From NCBI GenBank assembly GCA_046295175.1, contig JBKBNY010000004.1, positions 420,591-484,590 of the forward strand: 64,000 nucleotides of DNA. The letters run 5' to 3'. The notes under the pieces were generated by a model. The model ran no database searches. It saw only the letters and a list, made by a program, of their open reading frames with translations, and was not told where the DNA came from. The translations under genes and the position numbers were made by a program. Of the stretch, positions 1 through 8,328 are shown piece after piece. This DNA comes from JALOLV01 sp046295175. GTDB lineage: Bacteria; Bacteroidota; Bacteroidia; Cytophagales; Spirosomataceae. Positions within the stretch are counted from its first letter, which is position 1. The number at the start of each line of letters is the position of its first letter.

Positions 1-1311
1 ACCATTTTGAAGTGTTATTGGCAACGATAAATCATACCATTTGGTTTCGATTCTTGGTGTAAATGAAATCATAGAATTTTGAATCATTCCTAAAGATTTT
101 GGATTTCTCAAACTCTGAATCGCCGAAACATTAAAATAAACCTTTTCTGAATATTGGTAATCAAAACTTGCCGAAAGAGCCATAGGTAACCAACTTTGAA
201 ACGAACGATTGATGACATTAGGCTGGAAAACCGTATTCATTGAGTTCAGCAACATATCAGTAGTTTTGATTTTATTAAATGTTCCTGGTTCAATATTCAC
301 ATTAGTTTTCTGAACATCTACTTGAGAAACAAAAGTTGGGTCGTTGAAATTGACAACTCCAACATCTAATAAAGCCACACTTGCCCTGTATTTATATTTA
401 TTTTGAGTAGGTTCGGCTATTGTTTTTCCTTTGTGTCGTTTGTAATATTTGATGTAGTCGGGTCGATATTCATAAACCAAGCCGATATCTCCACCATATC
501 CAGTGCCAACCCCATTCAAATTTATAGCATTCTCACTAAACCATGCACTTGTAAGTGTCATATTTTGGCTTGCTACACCGTAATTACCAACTGCTTCGAG
601 CAATGTTATTCGTTGATTTTTTGAGGAAATTGGTGTAATACGAAAATCAATATCACGTCCTTCTCCATTGATATTGAGAGGCGTGCTAATCCTTTTTGCA
701 GTAAAACCGACTTTAAAGAAATCTTGGTCAGTTTCATTTAATACAACCCCAAATGTAAAAGCAGTTTCGTTGTAATAATTGAGATTGAGGTTAAATTGAT
801 TGTCGGTTCGGGTTGTACCACTCAAAATTGGGGCTTTAGTTCCTTGAATAATCAATAATCCTACATCTGTACTGGCATTATTCAGATTCGTCAATAATCT
901 TACCCGTGAAGTAAGTGCGATTGCAAATTTTAATTTGTCATTTGTATAAAGTAGCGATGGGCCACGCAATTCGGCATTACTAAACGCTGTGGCTTTTTTT
1001 ACATTATTTAGCCCTGCATATTCTTCTCTCCAAATTGCCTTGCCACTCGGTGCTAAATACTGAGATTGTACTCTTCCGGTGAATAATCGAGTAATTGAAT
1101 AAGGAGCCTTCCACGAAGCATAATTATTAACAACCGATACATTACCTCCAACGAGATTTAAAACAAACTTATATCGAGAATCTGCCACATTTGCGGGATT
1201 AACATATACGGTGTTTGTTCCACCATAATTGCTGTTTGAAATGCCGAGCCATTGTTGAGCTGAAATTTTGGAGCATAAAAAAAGCATACTCCAAAAAGTA
1301 ATTTTCTTCAT
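1..1311 (-). CDS. DUF5723-type envelope protein, 3' end cut by window edge
   Basis: Reading the minus strand from the ATG at 1311 gives 437 codons without a stop to the window edge, so the C-terminus is missing. The protein opens with a signal peptide (MKKITFWSMLFLCSKISAQ) and continues WLGISNSNYGGTNTVYVNP, then NVADSRYKF; this opening is what I remember of DUF5723 proteins, Bacteroidota envelope proteins that are predicted outer-membrane barrels and sometimes carry a C-terminal OmpA domain. The rest alternates short polar and hydrophobic stretches compatible with beta strands. Its function is not known. It is transcribed divergently from the ATP-grasp gene, and a consensus promoter (1344-1373) sits 33 bases before its start. 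Whether an OmpA domain follows cannot be seen here. Confidence 0.8.
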   Translation of the reverse strand, partial: MKKITFWSMLFLCSKISAQQWLGISNSNYGGTNTVYVNPANVADSRYKFVLNLVGGNVSVVNNYASWKAPYSITRLFTGRVQSQYLAPSGKAIWREEYAGLNNVKKATAFSNAELRGPSLLYTNDKLKFAIALTSRVRLLTNLNNASTDVGLLIIQGTKAPILSGTTRTDNQFNLNLNYYNETAFTFGVVLNETDQDFFKVGFTAKRISTPLNINGEGRDIDFRITPISSKNQRITLLEAVGNYGVASQNMTLTSAWFSENAINLNGVGTGYGGDIGLVYEYRPDYIKYYKRHKGKTIAEPTQNKYKYRASVALLDVGVVNFNDPTFVSQVDVQKTNVNIEPGTFNKIKTTDMLLNSMNTVFQPNVINRSFQSWLPMALSASFDYQYSEKVYFNVSAIQSLRNPKSLGMIQNSMISFTPRIETKWYDLSLPITLQNG

Positions 1312-1343
1312 TTAGAGATAAGGGACGTTTCTGAAAAGGGATA

Positions 1344-1373
1344 CAAAAATAGGTATTTATTGCAATTTTCCAA
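1344..1373 (-). promoter_or_regulatory. Bacteroidota sigma-A-type promoter for the DUF5723 gene
   Basis: On the minus strand TTG (1373-1371) is followed by exactly 19 bases and TATTTTTG (1351-1344). This matches the known Bacteroidota consensus TTG-N19-TAnnTTTG. The start codon lies 33 bases downstream of the -7 box. Confidence 0.75.
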
Positions 1374-1382
1374 TTTAAACGT

Positions 1383-1411
1383 TTGGTAGAACCGAATAAT
1401 TGCCTATATTG
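1383..1411 (+). promoter_or_regulatory. Probable promoter of the ATP-grasp gene
   Basis: TTG (1383-1385), 19 bases, then TATATTG (1405-1411), one T short of the TAnnTTTG box. It lies 31 bases before the ATG at 1443, back to back with the divergent promoter at 1344-1373. Confidence 0.4.
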
Positions 1412-1442
1412 AAAACCAAAATTACTATCAAACCAAAGAAAT

Positions 1443-2873
1443 ATGAATTACAACTTTAACCAATACCAAACCGAAGGTTTTTTTGATGAAATGCTTGAAG
1501 CCAACGGCAATAGTAGAGTGGGCAATCAAGTATTGAGAGAAAAAATTGAACAATTAACCCTGCAAGATTTACAAAACCGTCAACACGCTGCCGAACGAAC
1601 GATGGTTACGGCTGGGATTACATTCAATGTGTATTCAGAAGAAGGTGGCACCGAAAGAATTATCCCGATTGATGTGATTCCGAGAATTTTGGATGCTTCT
1701 GAATGGAATCGGCTCGAAAGAGGGTTGATTCAAAGAATTACGGCTTTAAACGAATTCTTGAAAGATATTTACGGCAAACAAAATATCATACGTGATGGAA
1801 TTGTCCCGCGAGAAATTATCGAGTCAAGCAAAGGTTTTTTGCCACAGTGTATCGGGATTCGCCCACCAAAAGACATTCATATTCATATAACAGGTACAGA
1901 TTTAATTCGTGGAGACGATGGCGTTTTTAGGGTATTAGAAGATAACCTCCGCTGTCCATCGGGTGTATCATACATGCTCGAAAACCGTGAATTATCAAAA
2001 CAAACCTTCCCAGATGTCCTTTCAAAATCGGGTGTGAGGTCAATTTCAGAATATCCTGCAAAATTACTCGAAGTATTACAATATATTACAGGTCGCCCCG
2101 ACCCTACCGTTGTTGTTTTGACCCCTGGAATTTACAATTCAGCCTATTTTGAACATTCATATTTAGCTCAGCAAATGGGCGTGGAATTAGTGGATTATCG
2201 AGATTTGGTTGTTTCGGATGGATATGTAAAAATGCGTACAACCAAAGGTTTCAAGACAGTCGATGTCATTTACCGTAGAATTGATGATACATTTTTAGAC
2301 CCTTTGGCGTTTAATCCACATTCGTTGATTGGAATTCCGGGTATTTTTGAAGCGTACAAAAAAGGGAATATTGCTCTTGCCAATGCTCCAGGTACTGGGG
2401 TTGCCGATGATAAAGTTGTATATGCTTATGTGCCAAGAATCATCAAATACTACCTCGGCGAAGATGCCATCATCCCAAATGTTGATACTTATATCTGTGG
2501 TGAAGAAGACGACATGAAATATGTTTTGGCGAATATTGAGCAATTAGTTGTAAAAGAAGCCAACGAAGCAGGTGGATACGGAATGTTGATTGGACCAAAA
2601 GCAACAAAAGAAGAACATGATATATTTAGACAGAGAATCAAGGATAATCCAAGAAATTACATCGCTCAACCTACGATTTCGCTTTCGAGAAGCCCATGTG
2701 TAATTGGCGATGGCATTGAGGGTCGTCACGTAGATTTGCGTCCATATATACTTTATGGAAACGGAATTCATGTAACTCCGGGTGGTTTGACACGAGTTGC
2801 ACTCCGAAAAGGCTCATTGGTTGTAAACTCATCTCAAGGCGGCGGAAGTAAAGATACTTGGGTATTATATTGA
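1443..2873 (+). CDS. Circularly permuted type 2 ATP-grasp protein (DUF404/DUF407)
   Basis: A 476-residue cytoplasmic protein matching the circularly permuted ATP-grasp family: the N-terminal block after FDEMLEANG, the segment DVIPRILDASEWNRLERGL, the acidic EDNLRCPSGVSYML segment, IYRRIDDTFLDP, KEANEAGGYGMLIGP, and a C-terminal RPYILYGNG followed by VTPGGLTRVALRKGSLVVN. Such proteins are thought to ligate a carboxylate to an amine using ATP, but the substrate is unknown. In many genomes this gene is followed by an alpha-E protein and a transglutaminase-like protease; here neither is present, and a hairpin terminator at 2880 closes the transcript. Full length for the family, no damage seen. 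The family call is firm; the biochemical role is not. Confidence 0.9.
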   Translation: MNYNFNQYQTEGFFDEMLEANGNSRVGNQVLREKIEQLTLQDLQNRQHAAERTMVTAGITFNVYSEEGGTERIIPIDVIPRILDASEWNRLERGLIQRITALNEFLKDIYGKQNIIRDGIVPREIIESSKGFLPQCIGIRPPKDIHIHITGTDLIRGDDGVFRVLEDNLRCPSGVSYMLENRELSKQTFPDVLSKSGVRSISEYPAKLLEVLQYITGRPDPTVVVLTPGIYNSAYFEHSYLAQQMGVELVDYRDLVVSDGYVKMRTTKGFKTVDVIYRRIDDTFLDPLAFNPHSLIGIPGIFEAYKKGNIALANAPGTGVADDKVVYAYVPRIIKYYLGEDAIIPNVDTYICGEEDDMKYVLANIEQLVVKEANEAGGYGMLIGPKATKEEHDIFRQRIKDNPRNYIAQPTISLSRSPCVIGDGIEGRHVDLRPYILYGNGIHVTPGGLTRVALRKGSLVVNSSQGGGSKDTWVLY

Positions 2874-2879
2874 AACTAT

Positions 2880-2910
2880 GAACGGGTAAAAAACCCGTTC
2901 TACTATTTTT
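2880..2910 (+). terminator. Intrinsic terminator after the ATP-grasp gene
   Basis: Perfect 8-bp stem GAACGGGT (2880-2887) / ACCCGTTC (2893-2900) with a five-A loop, followed by TACTATTTTT. It lies 7 bases after the stop codon. Confidence 0.75.
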
Positions 2911-2912
2911 AT

Positions 2913-2943
2913 TTGTAAACTTCATAAATCAAACCTAAATTTG
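2913..2943 (+). promoter_or_regulatory. Promoter of the DUF6580 gene
   Basis: TTG (2913-2915), 20 bases, then a perfect TAnnTTTG box, TAAATTTG (2936-2943). The box covers the in-frame TTG at 2941, so that TTG cannot be the start codon; the ATG at 2965, 21 bases downstream, is used instead. Confidence 0.7.
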
Positions 2944-2964
2944 TGGCATAAATACATTCTAATA

Positions 2965-3513
2965 ATGCGTACATCAACATTAGTAACCATCATACTTTTA
3001 GCAGCACTTACCAGATTGCTTCCACATCCGTTCAATTTTACGGCCGTAACAGCAATTGGCTTATTTGGTGCAGCTTATTTTAGCAAAGAAAAACATTGGG
3101 CATTCATCATTCCGTTTGCTGCTATGTTGGTCAGCGATATTTGTTTAGAAGCCATGACTGGTTTTGGATTTTACAAAGGAATGTGGGTTACTTACCTTAG
3201 CTTTGCTTTGGTTATTGCTTTCGGATTTTTTGCATTGAGAAAAGTTAATACACTAAACATAATCTTGGGTTCGTTGGGTGGTTCATTGATTTTCTTTTTG
3301 ATTACAAACTTTGCCTTCTTGTATCCAGAAGCACCAATTGCCAATCCAGCTTTAGGTCATTATCCTCATAATTTTTCTGGAATCATTGCTTCGTATTCGG
3401 CTGGGCTACCATTTTTCCGTAATGCAATCGTAGGAGACTTATTCTATTCGGGAATCTTGTTTGGCTCATTTGCCTTGATTCAGAAATTTTACAAGCCTTT
3501 GCAAACAGCTTAA
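2965..3513 (+). CDS. DUF6580-type small integral membrane protein
   Basis: A 182-residue protein from the ATG at 2965. I chose this start because the only earlier in-frame start, TTG at 2941, lies inside the -7 box. The protein begins MRTSTLVTIILLAALTRLLP, continues HPFNFTAVTAIGLFGAAYF, and has five or so hydrophobic segments (about residues 4-22, 35-52, 60-82, 88-110, 150-172). This matches what I remember of the DUF6580 family of putative transport proteins, related to ECF-type vitamin transporter membrane subunits; the substrate is unknown. It is monocistronic: its own promoter lies upstream and a UUCG-loop terminator follows at 3537. Confidence 0.7.
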   Translation: MRTSTLVTIILLAALTRLLPHPFNFTAVTAIGLFGAAYFSKEKHWAFIIPFAAMLVSDICLEAMTGFGFYKGMWVTYLSFALVIAFGFFALRKVNTLNIILGSLGGSLIFFLITNFAFLYPEAPIANPALGHYPHNFSGIIASYSAGLPFFRNAIVGDLFYSGILFGSFALIQKFYKPLQTA

Positions 3514-3536
3514 TTATAAGCCATTTTGATATTTTT

Positions 3537-3558
3537 AGCTGCTTCGGCAGCTTTTTTT
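3537..3558 (+). terminator. Intrinsic terminator with UUCG tetraloop
   Basis: Stem AGCTGC (3537-3542), loop TTCG, stem GCAGCT (3547-3552), then a run of T. C(UUCG)G loops are exceptionally stable. It separates the DUF6580 gene from the glycan block and covers the upstream extension of the flippase reading frame, which supports the later flippase start at 3586. Confidence 0.8.
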
Positions 3559-3585
3559 ATTTATTCAGAACGAAAGAGTGATTAT

Positions 3586-5133
3586 ATGGATACCGTAAAA
3601 AAGCAAGTTTTTTTAAGTACCGTTTTTTCGTATGCCGGAGTAGTTGTGGGGGCGATAAGCCAATGGTTTATAGTGCCAAATGTACTCACTAAGGCCGAAA
3701 ATGGGCTTTTAGCAGTTTTGCTTTCTTACATGTATATCCTAATCCAGCTTTCAAATCTTGGTTTCAATAGTGCGGGTGGGCGATTTTTCCCTTCATTTTA
3801 TAATCCTAAAAAAGGCCACAACGGCTATCTTTTTACTGGGATTTTCATTTCCACAATCGGTTTCCTGATTTGCCTTATCGGATTGTATTTTTACAAGAAT
3901 AATGTATTGCTTGGCAATAGTTTTTTAAAACAAATCGAAATTCTTAAACCATTATTCAAAACAGAGAATAGTGAAAAATCTGCATTATTTATCAAATATT
4001 TTTATCTATTGATACCAATAACGCTCGGACAGCTACTATTCAACATCTTCGACAATTACGCAAAAAATCTTTATGATACTGCCACTGGTACATTTTTAAG
4101 TCAGTTTTTTCAGCGTTTTTGGCTTCTAATTTCATTCATTGTATTAGCACTTGATTGGGTTGATTTTGAAGGATTTATCTGGATTTGGTCATTGGCATTC
4201 ATAATTCCGACAGTGTTAATGATTATCCGAAGTATTCGTTTGGGCGGATTTTCTTTTAAACCAGATTTTTCGATTTTTACTACGGAGTTCCGAAAACCAT
4301 TTGTTAATTATTCGGCTTTAACAGTTTTGACTGGCTTTTCTACGATGATTATCATGTACATCGACAAAATTATGCTTGGATTAATCTCTGGGCTTGAAGA
4401 TGCCGGAGTTTACAACACCGCTTCATTTTTTGGCAGTGTCATGGGGATGTCGCTCATGGCTACCTCAAAAGCAACTGCACCACTGATAGCAACATCAATG
4501 CAAAATAATGATTTTGATAAAATTGATATACTCTACAAAAAAAGCTGTTTAACTCAATTGATTGTCGGATGCTGGATACTTGCCGGAATTTTAATCAATA
4601 TTGATAATTTATTCGCGTTTTTACCCCCAGATTATGAGGCCGGCAAATGGGTAATTATCATTTTAGGATTTGCAAAATTGTACGATTTGGCAACTGGCCT
4701 GAACGGATTAATACTGGTTTACTCAAAATACTATCGTTATGATACTTACAGCATGCTTAGCTTGATAGTGTTTACGATAATCGCCAATTTTTACTTTATT
4801 CCGAGATTTGGATTGACGGGGGCTGCCATTGCAGCGGGGTTAGCAACAATATATTTCAATACAGTTAGATATTTTATTGTTTGGATAAAATTAGGGCTTC
4901 AACCATTTGATTTTCAAAACATTAAGGTATTATTAATTGCTACGTTAATAACCTACATTTCATATATATTACCCCCTCTTGGCGAAAGCAAATTAATGGT
5001 TGTACTTGATATTGCCTACCGCTCTATTTTGTTGACTGTCGGTTTCGGCTACGCTATTTTTGTAAGTAAGGTATCGCCCGAATTAAATCAGATTGGACTA
5101 AATTTAATTGGTAGATTCTTCAAAAAACTGTAA
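3586..5133 (+). CDS. Polysaccharide flippase (Wzx/MATE-like lipid-linked sugar exporter)
   Basis: A 515-residue protein with about twelve to fourteen hydrophobic segments and a charged N-terminus (MDTVKKQVFLSTVFSYAGVV). The open frame extends back to 3526, but that part runs through the terminator at 3537-3558, so the ATG at 3586 is preferred. The layout (SQWFIVPNVLTKAENGLLAVL, then INIFDNYAKN-like loops and a GLTGAAIAAGLATIYFN segment near the C-terminus) matches polysaccharide biosynthesis flippases, which move undecaprenyl-linked oligosaccharides across the inner membrane. Two glycosyltransferases and an FkbM methyltransferase follow within the same block, so it probably serves a surface polysaccharide or glycoprotein glycan. 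There is no polymerase (Wzy) or ligase in the window. Confidence 0.85.
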   Translation: MDTVKKQVFLSTVFSYAGVVVGAISQWFIVPNVLTKAENGLLAVLLSYMYILIQLSNLGFNSAGGRFFPSFYNPKKGHNGYLFTGIFISTIGFLICLIGLYFYKNNVLLGNSFLKQIEILKPLFKTENSEKSALFIKYFYLLIPITLGQLLFNIFDNYAKNLYDTATGTFLSQFFQRFWLLISFIVLALDWVDFEGFIWIWSLAFIIPTVLMIIRSIRLGGFSFKPDFSIFTTEFRKPFVNYSALTVLTGFSTMIIMYIDKIMLGLISGLEDAGVYNTASFFGSVMGMSLMATSKATAPLIATSMQNNDFDKIDILYKKSCLTQLIVGCWILAGILINIDNLFAFLPPDYEAGKWVIIILGFAKLYDLATGLNGLILVYSKYYRYDTYSMLSLIVFTIIANFYFIPRFGLTGAAIAAGLATIYFNTVRYFIVWIKLGLQPFDFQNIKVLLIATLITYISYILPPLGESKLMVVLDIAYRSILLTVGFGYAIFVSKVSPELNQIGLNLIGRFFKKL

Positions 5134-5151
5134 AAACTATCTAAGCAAAAT

Positions 5152-6156
5152 ATGCCACGAGTTTCTGTTTTGATGCCAGCTTACAATGCTGAAAAATACA
5201 TTGCAGATGCAATAAAGAGCATTTTGAATCAGACATTTACAGATTTTGAATTAATAATTGTCAATGATGGCTCTACGGATAACACCAAACAAATAATTGA
5301 AGAATTTGATGATAAACGCATCAAATATTTTGAAAATGACGAAAACAAAGGGCTTTCGTTTACACGAAACCGCTTGATTGAAATCTCAAAAGGGGAATTT
5401 ATTGCTTGGTTAGACTCGGATGATGTTGCTTACCCGCAACGGCTTAAAGAACAAGTTTCTTTTTTGGATAATAACCCTAAACATGCCTTTGTTGCATCAT
5501 GGGCAAGGTTAATCGACGGAGATAACCATCCAACTGGAAATTATTTAAAATCATACATTCCGAATAAATATCTGCGTGAATTATTGCTGTTTGTCAATTA
5601 CATTGTACAATCAAGTATGCTGATACGCAAAAGCCATTTACCAAAATTATTATACGATTTAAATTATCCTCCAACTGAAGATTATGAACTTTGGGTACGA
5701 ATTTTAAAAGAATATCAGGGAGAAATCCTTCCAAAAGTATTGGTTGATTACCGAATTCATAATAGTAATAGTAGTCAAGTTCAGTCAAAAAAGGCAGAAG
5801 AAACCGTTAAATTGAATCAGGCTAATCAAATTAAAGATATTGGGATAAACCCAACCGAAGCAGAAATTAACTTGCATTACCAAATTGGTTTTGGCAAAAT
5901 TGAATCAATTAATCAACTTTCCGAAATTGAAAAGTGGTTTTTGAAGATTCAAAGTCATAACTTAACAAGCAAAAGATTCGACAAAGAAGCTCTCGACTTT
6001 ATTTTAGCACATCGCTGGGCAAGAATTTGTACACAAAATCCAGAATTCAGGTTAAAAGCTGTAAAGATTTATTTTAAATCAAACTTTAGAAAAGTAACTT
6101 TGCAGAATATTGCACTAATTGGGGTGTATTTACTAAAAACAATTTTCCAAAAATGA
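5152..6156 (+). CDS. Glycosyltransferase family 2
   Basis: A 334-residue GT-A fold enzyme. The N-terminus PRVSVLMPAYNAEKYI, the nucleotide-binding IIVNDGSTDNT at about residue 36, and the metal-binding WLDSDD at about 85-90 are the standard GT2 signatures; PPTEDYELWVR near residue 180 supplies the ED motif of the acceptor/base region. The C-terminal 100 residues are helical with no clear membrane anchor. It transfers a sugar from a nucleotide donor, probably to a lipid-linked glycan on the cytoplasmic face. It begins 18 bases after the flippase and overlaps the following FkbM gene by four bases (ATGA), so the three are translationally coupled. Donor and acceptor cannot be told. Confidence 0.9.
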   Translation: MPRVSVLMPAYNAEKYIADAIKSILNQTFTDFELIIVNDGSTDNTKQIIEEFDDKRIKYFENDENKGLSFTRNRLIEISKGEFIAWLDSDDVAYPQRLKEQVSFLDNNPKHAFVASWARLIDGDNHPTGNYLKSYIPNKYLRELLLFVNYIVQSSMLIRKSHLPKLLYDLNYPPTEDYELWVRILKEYQGEILPKVLVDYRIHNSNSSQVQSKKAEETVKLNQANQIKDIGINPTEAEINLHYQIGFGKIESINQLSEIEKWFLKIQSHNLTSKRFDKEALDFILAHRWARICTQNPEFRLKAVKIYFKSNFRKVTLQNIALIGVYLLKTIFQK

Positions 6157-6965
6157 ATATTTTCATAGAATTATTTATTGCTCTTTTCAAAATCCCACAA
6201 TTACCCATCTCATTATCAAAAAAATTACACCTTGTTTTTGCATTAATTAAATTATCTTTTCTCAAAATAATTAGCAAAAAGAAGAGTCCGGCAAAGATAA
6301 ATTTGTTTGGATTTACCATCGAAGATTATAACTACCGCCTTTTAGACTATCTTGTAAAAGAGGTTTTTGTTTCATTTGATTACAATTTCAAGGCTGATAA
6401 ATCAAACCCAGTAATTGTTGATTGCGGTGCAAATGTCGGAATGGCTACGCTGTTTTTTAAGTGGCTTTACCCAAACGCCAAAATCTATGCTTTTGAGCCT
6501 CAACCAAAAACCTTTGGATATTTAAAGAGTAATGTTGAAGTCAATAATCTCAAGGATGTTCAAATCTTTAATTTGGCACTTTCAAATCAAAATGGATTCA
6601 TAGATTTTTACATTGATGATAGTGCAAATTTGATGGGAAGTATCTTAGAATCAAGGGTTTCTGGGCAAAAAGTCCAAGTTGAATGCAAAAAACTTTCGGA
6701 TATAGTAAAGGAGCCAATTGATTTACTAAAAGTTGATGTTGAAGGTGCCGAAACATTGATAATGGACGATATTATTCAGAATAAACTACTAAATAAACAA
6801 AATATTAAGCAAATCTTGATGGAGTACCATCATAAGATTCCAAATCAAAAATCGGTATTTGGTAAATTTTTAATTCCATTTGAAGAATCAGGTTATGAAT
6901 ATCAACTAAAAACTGAATACCAAAACCATGATGAATTTCAGGATATATTGATACATTTTTATTGA
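6153..6965 (+). CDS. FkbM family methyltransferase
   Basis: A 270-residue protein. After about 80 residues with a basic N-terminus comes the SAM-binding motif I IVDCGANVGMATLFF (about 87-101), motif II IYAFEPQPKTF, and the late motif DLLKVDVEGAE that is diagnostic of FkbM-type O-methyltransferases. It likely methylates a hydroxyl of a glycan or glycolipid made by the neighbouring glycosyltransferases; that role is inferred from context. It overlaps the GT2 gene by four bases. The first 50 residues contain one hydrophobic stretch (IFIELFIALFKIPQLPISL) that may associate with the membrane. Confidence 0.9.
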   Translation: MNIFIELFIALFKIPQLPISLSKKLHLVFALIKLSFLKIISKKKSPAKINLFGFTIEDYNYRLLDYLVKEVFVSFDYNFKADKSNPVIVDCGANVGMATLFFKWLYPNAKIYAFEPQPKTFGYLKSNVEVNNLKDVQIFNLALSNQNGFIDFYIDDSANLMGSILESRVSGQKVQVECKKLSDIVKEPIDLLKVDVEGAETLIMDDIIQNKLLNKQNIKQILMEYHHKIPNQKSVFGKFLIPFEESGYEYQLKTEYQNHDEFQDILIHFY

Positions 6966-6991
6966 TTTGCGTGTTACAATTGATAATTTTG
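6962..6991 (+). promoter_or_regulatory. Internal promoter for the GT4 gene
   Basis: TTG (6962-6964), exactly 19 bases, then TAATTTTG (6984-6991): a full match to the Bacteroidota promoter consensus. It overlaps the stop codon of the FkbM gene and lies 25 bases before the GTG start at 7017, so the last gene of the block can be transcribed separately. Confidence 0.75.
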
Positions 6992-7016
6992 GCAATTTTA
7001 ATAGAAATATCATTTC

Positions 7017-8288
7017 GTGTCCGATAAACTAAAAATACTTCTTCTTAATACCGACGATACAATGGGTGGTGCGGCAATCGCATGCCAAAGGCTAATGAAT
7101 ACCCTCAATAAATTTGATGGAATCGAGGCAAAAATGTTGGTTCAAGAAAAAAAAACACAACACTCAAATATATTTCCCATCGCCAAAACTTGGCTTCAAA
7201 AAAAACTTGCCCTATTTAGATTCGCTTACGAGAGATTAATTTTTAGTTTTTTTGAGAAATCTAAAGATGTGCGTTTTGCTTTTTCGATTGCCAATACTGG
7301 TATCGATATTTCAGAAAATCCATTAGTCAGAGAAGCCGACATCATTCATTTACACTGGGTAAATTTCGGTTTTTTATCTATCGAGTCTATTCAAAAGTTG
7401 ACTCAACTCGACAAGCCAATAATTTGGACTTTGCATGATATGTGGCCAATAACGGGCGGGTGCCATCACAGCGGAACTTGTGAAAATTACCAATTGACGT
7501 GCGGAAATTGTGAAAGGTATTTAAAAAATCCAGCCGAAAATGATTTATCTAATCAAATCTGGGGACGTAAAAGTAAAGCATTCAGTTCAAAAATAAATAT
7601 TGTTGGTTGCAGTCAATGGCTGGCTAATAGAGCAAAAAAAAGCAGTCTTTTTAAAGATAGTTTAGTCCAATCAATACCTAATCCGATTGATACAGACGTA
7701 TTTAAGCCATTTGATAAACAAAAAATCCGAACTGACTTAGGCCTTGAAACAAAAACAAAATACATCCTCTTCGTGGCAGCCAAAATTAGCGTCATTTGGA
7801 AGGGATTTAGTTATTTCATTTCTGCCTTAGAAATCTTAAAATCACAGAAGAATTCAAACGAAAACATTGAGTTGATTATCTTAGGACAAGCAGAAGAAGA
7901 TTTGATAAGTCAATTACCATTTAGAACCCATGCTTTAGGTAGAATCAATGATGTTTCAAAAATTGTAAAGATTTATAATGCAGCCGATGTTTTTGTAATA
8001 CCATCAATTGAGGAAAATCTACCTAATACCATCATGGAAGCACTCTCTTGTGGAGTACCATCAGTGGGGTTTGAAACGGGTGGAATACCAGAAATGATTG
8101 CCCATAAAACAAATGGTTACTTAGCAGAATACAAAAATCCTAACGATTTAGCCAAAGGAATTGATTGGGTATTATTTGAATCTGATTATGAACTAATCTC
8201 AAAGAATGCAAGAAAGAAAGTTTTAGAGAATTATGCCCAAGAAGTTGTAGCCAAAAAATATGTAGAAGTGTACAAGTCAATTATCTAA
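7017..8288 (+). CDS. Glycosyltransferase family 4 with a Cys/His cluster
   Basis: A 423-residue GT-B enzyme starting at a GTG codon; no in-frame ATG fits, since the next Met (residue 16) already lies in the conserved TDDTMGGAAIACQRL. The C-terminal half has the GT4 donor site: FVIPSIEENLPNTIMEALSC, then GVPSVGFETGGIPEMI, with E-x7-E spacing. Between residues about 140 and 165 there is HDMWPITGGCHHSGTCENY followed by LTCGNCERY, a Cys/His-rich loop that I have seen in WcaC-like GT4 enzymes and that could bind zinc. It probably adds a sugar during surface-glycan assembly. It has its own promoter (6962-6991) and ends at a convergent hairpin (8287-8321). Confidence 0.9.
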   Translation: MSDKLKILLLNTDDTMGGAAIACQRLMNTLNKFDGIEAKMLVQEKKTQHSNIFPIAKTWLQKKLALFRFAYERLIFSFFEKSKDVRFAFSIANTGIDISENPLVREADIIHLHWVNFGFLSIESIQKLTQLDKPIIWTLHDMWPITGGCHHSGTCENYQLTCGNCERYLKNPAENDLSNQIWGRKSKAFSSKINIVGCSQWLANRAKKSSLFKDSLVQSIPNPIDTDVFKPFDKQKIRTDLGLETKTKYILFVAAKISVIWKGFSYFISALEILKSQKNSNENIELIILGQAEEDLISQLPFRTHALGRINDVSKIVKIYNAADVFVIPSIEENLPNTIMEALSCGVPSVGFETGGIPEMIAHKTNGYLAEYKNPNDLAKGIDWVLFESDYELISKNARKKVLENYAQEVVAKKYVEVYKSII

Positions 8289-8321
8289 AGAGTACCTCAT
8301 GAGATTCACGAGATACTCTTT
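8287..8321. terminator. Convergent hairpin between GT4 and the Ddl-like gene
   Basis: Stem AAAGAGTACCTC (8287-8298) / GAGATACTCTTT (8310-8321), twelve pairs with one wobble, loop of 11. It lies between two convergent genes and can stop both, although T runs are weak. Confidence 0.6.
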
Positions 8322-8328
8322 GAGAGAT

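Noticed and set aside
403..624. Plus-strand frame of 73 codons
   Set aside because: It lies opposite the well-supported DUF5723 gene on the minus strand.
2941..2964. TTG start for the DUF6580 gene, adding eight residues
   Set aside because: The TTG is part of the TAAATTTG promoter box, so it would not be in the mRNA.
3526..3585. Upstream start for the flippase
   Set aside because: The extension runs through a UUCG-loop terminator and encodes a low-complexity stretch.
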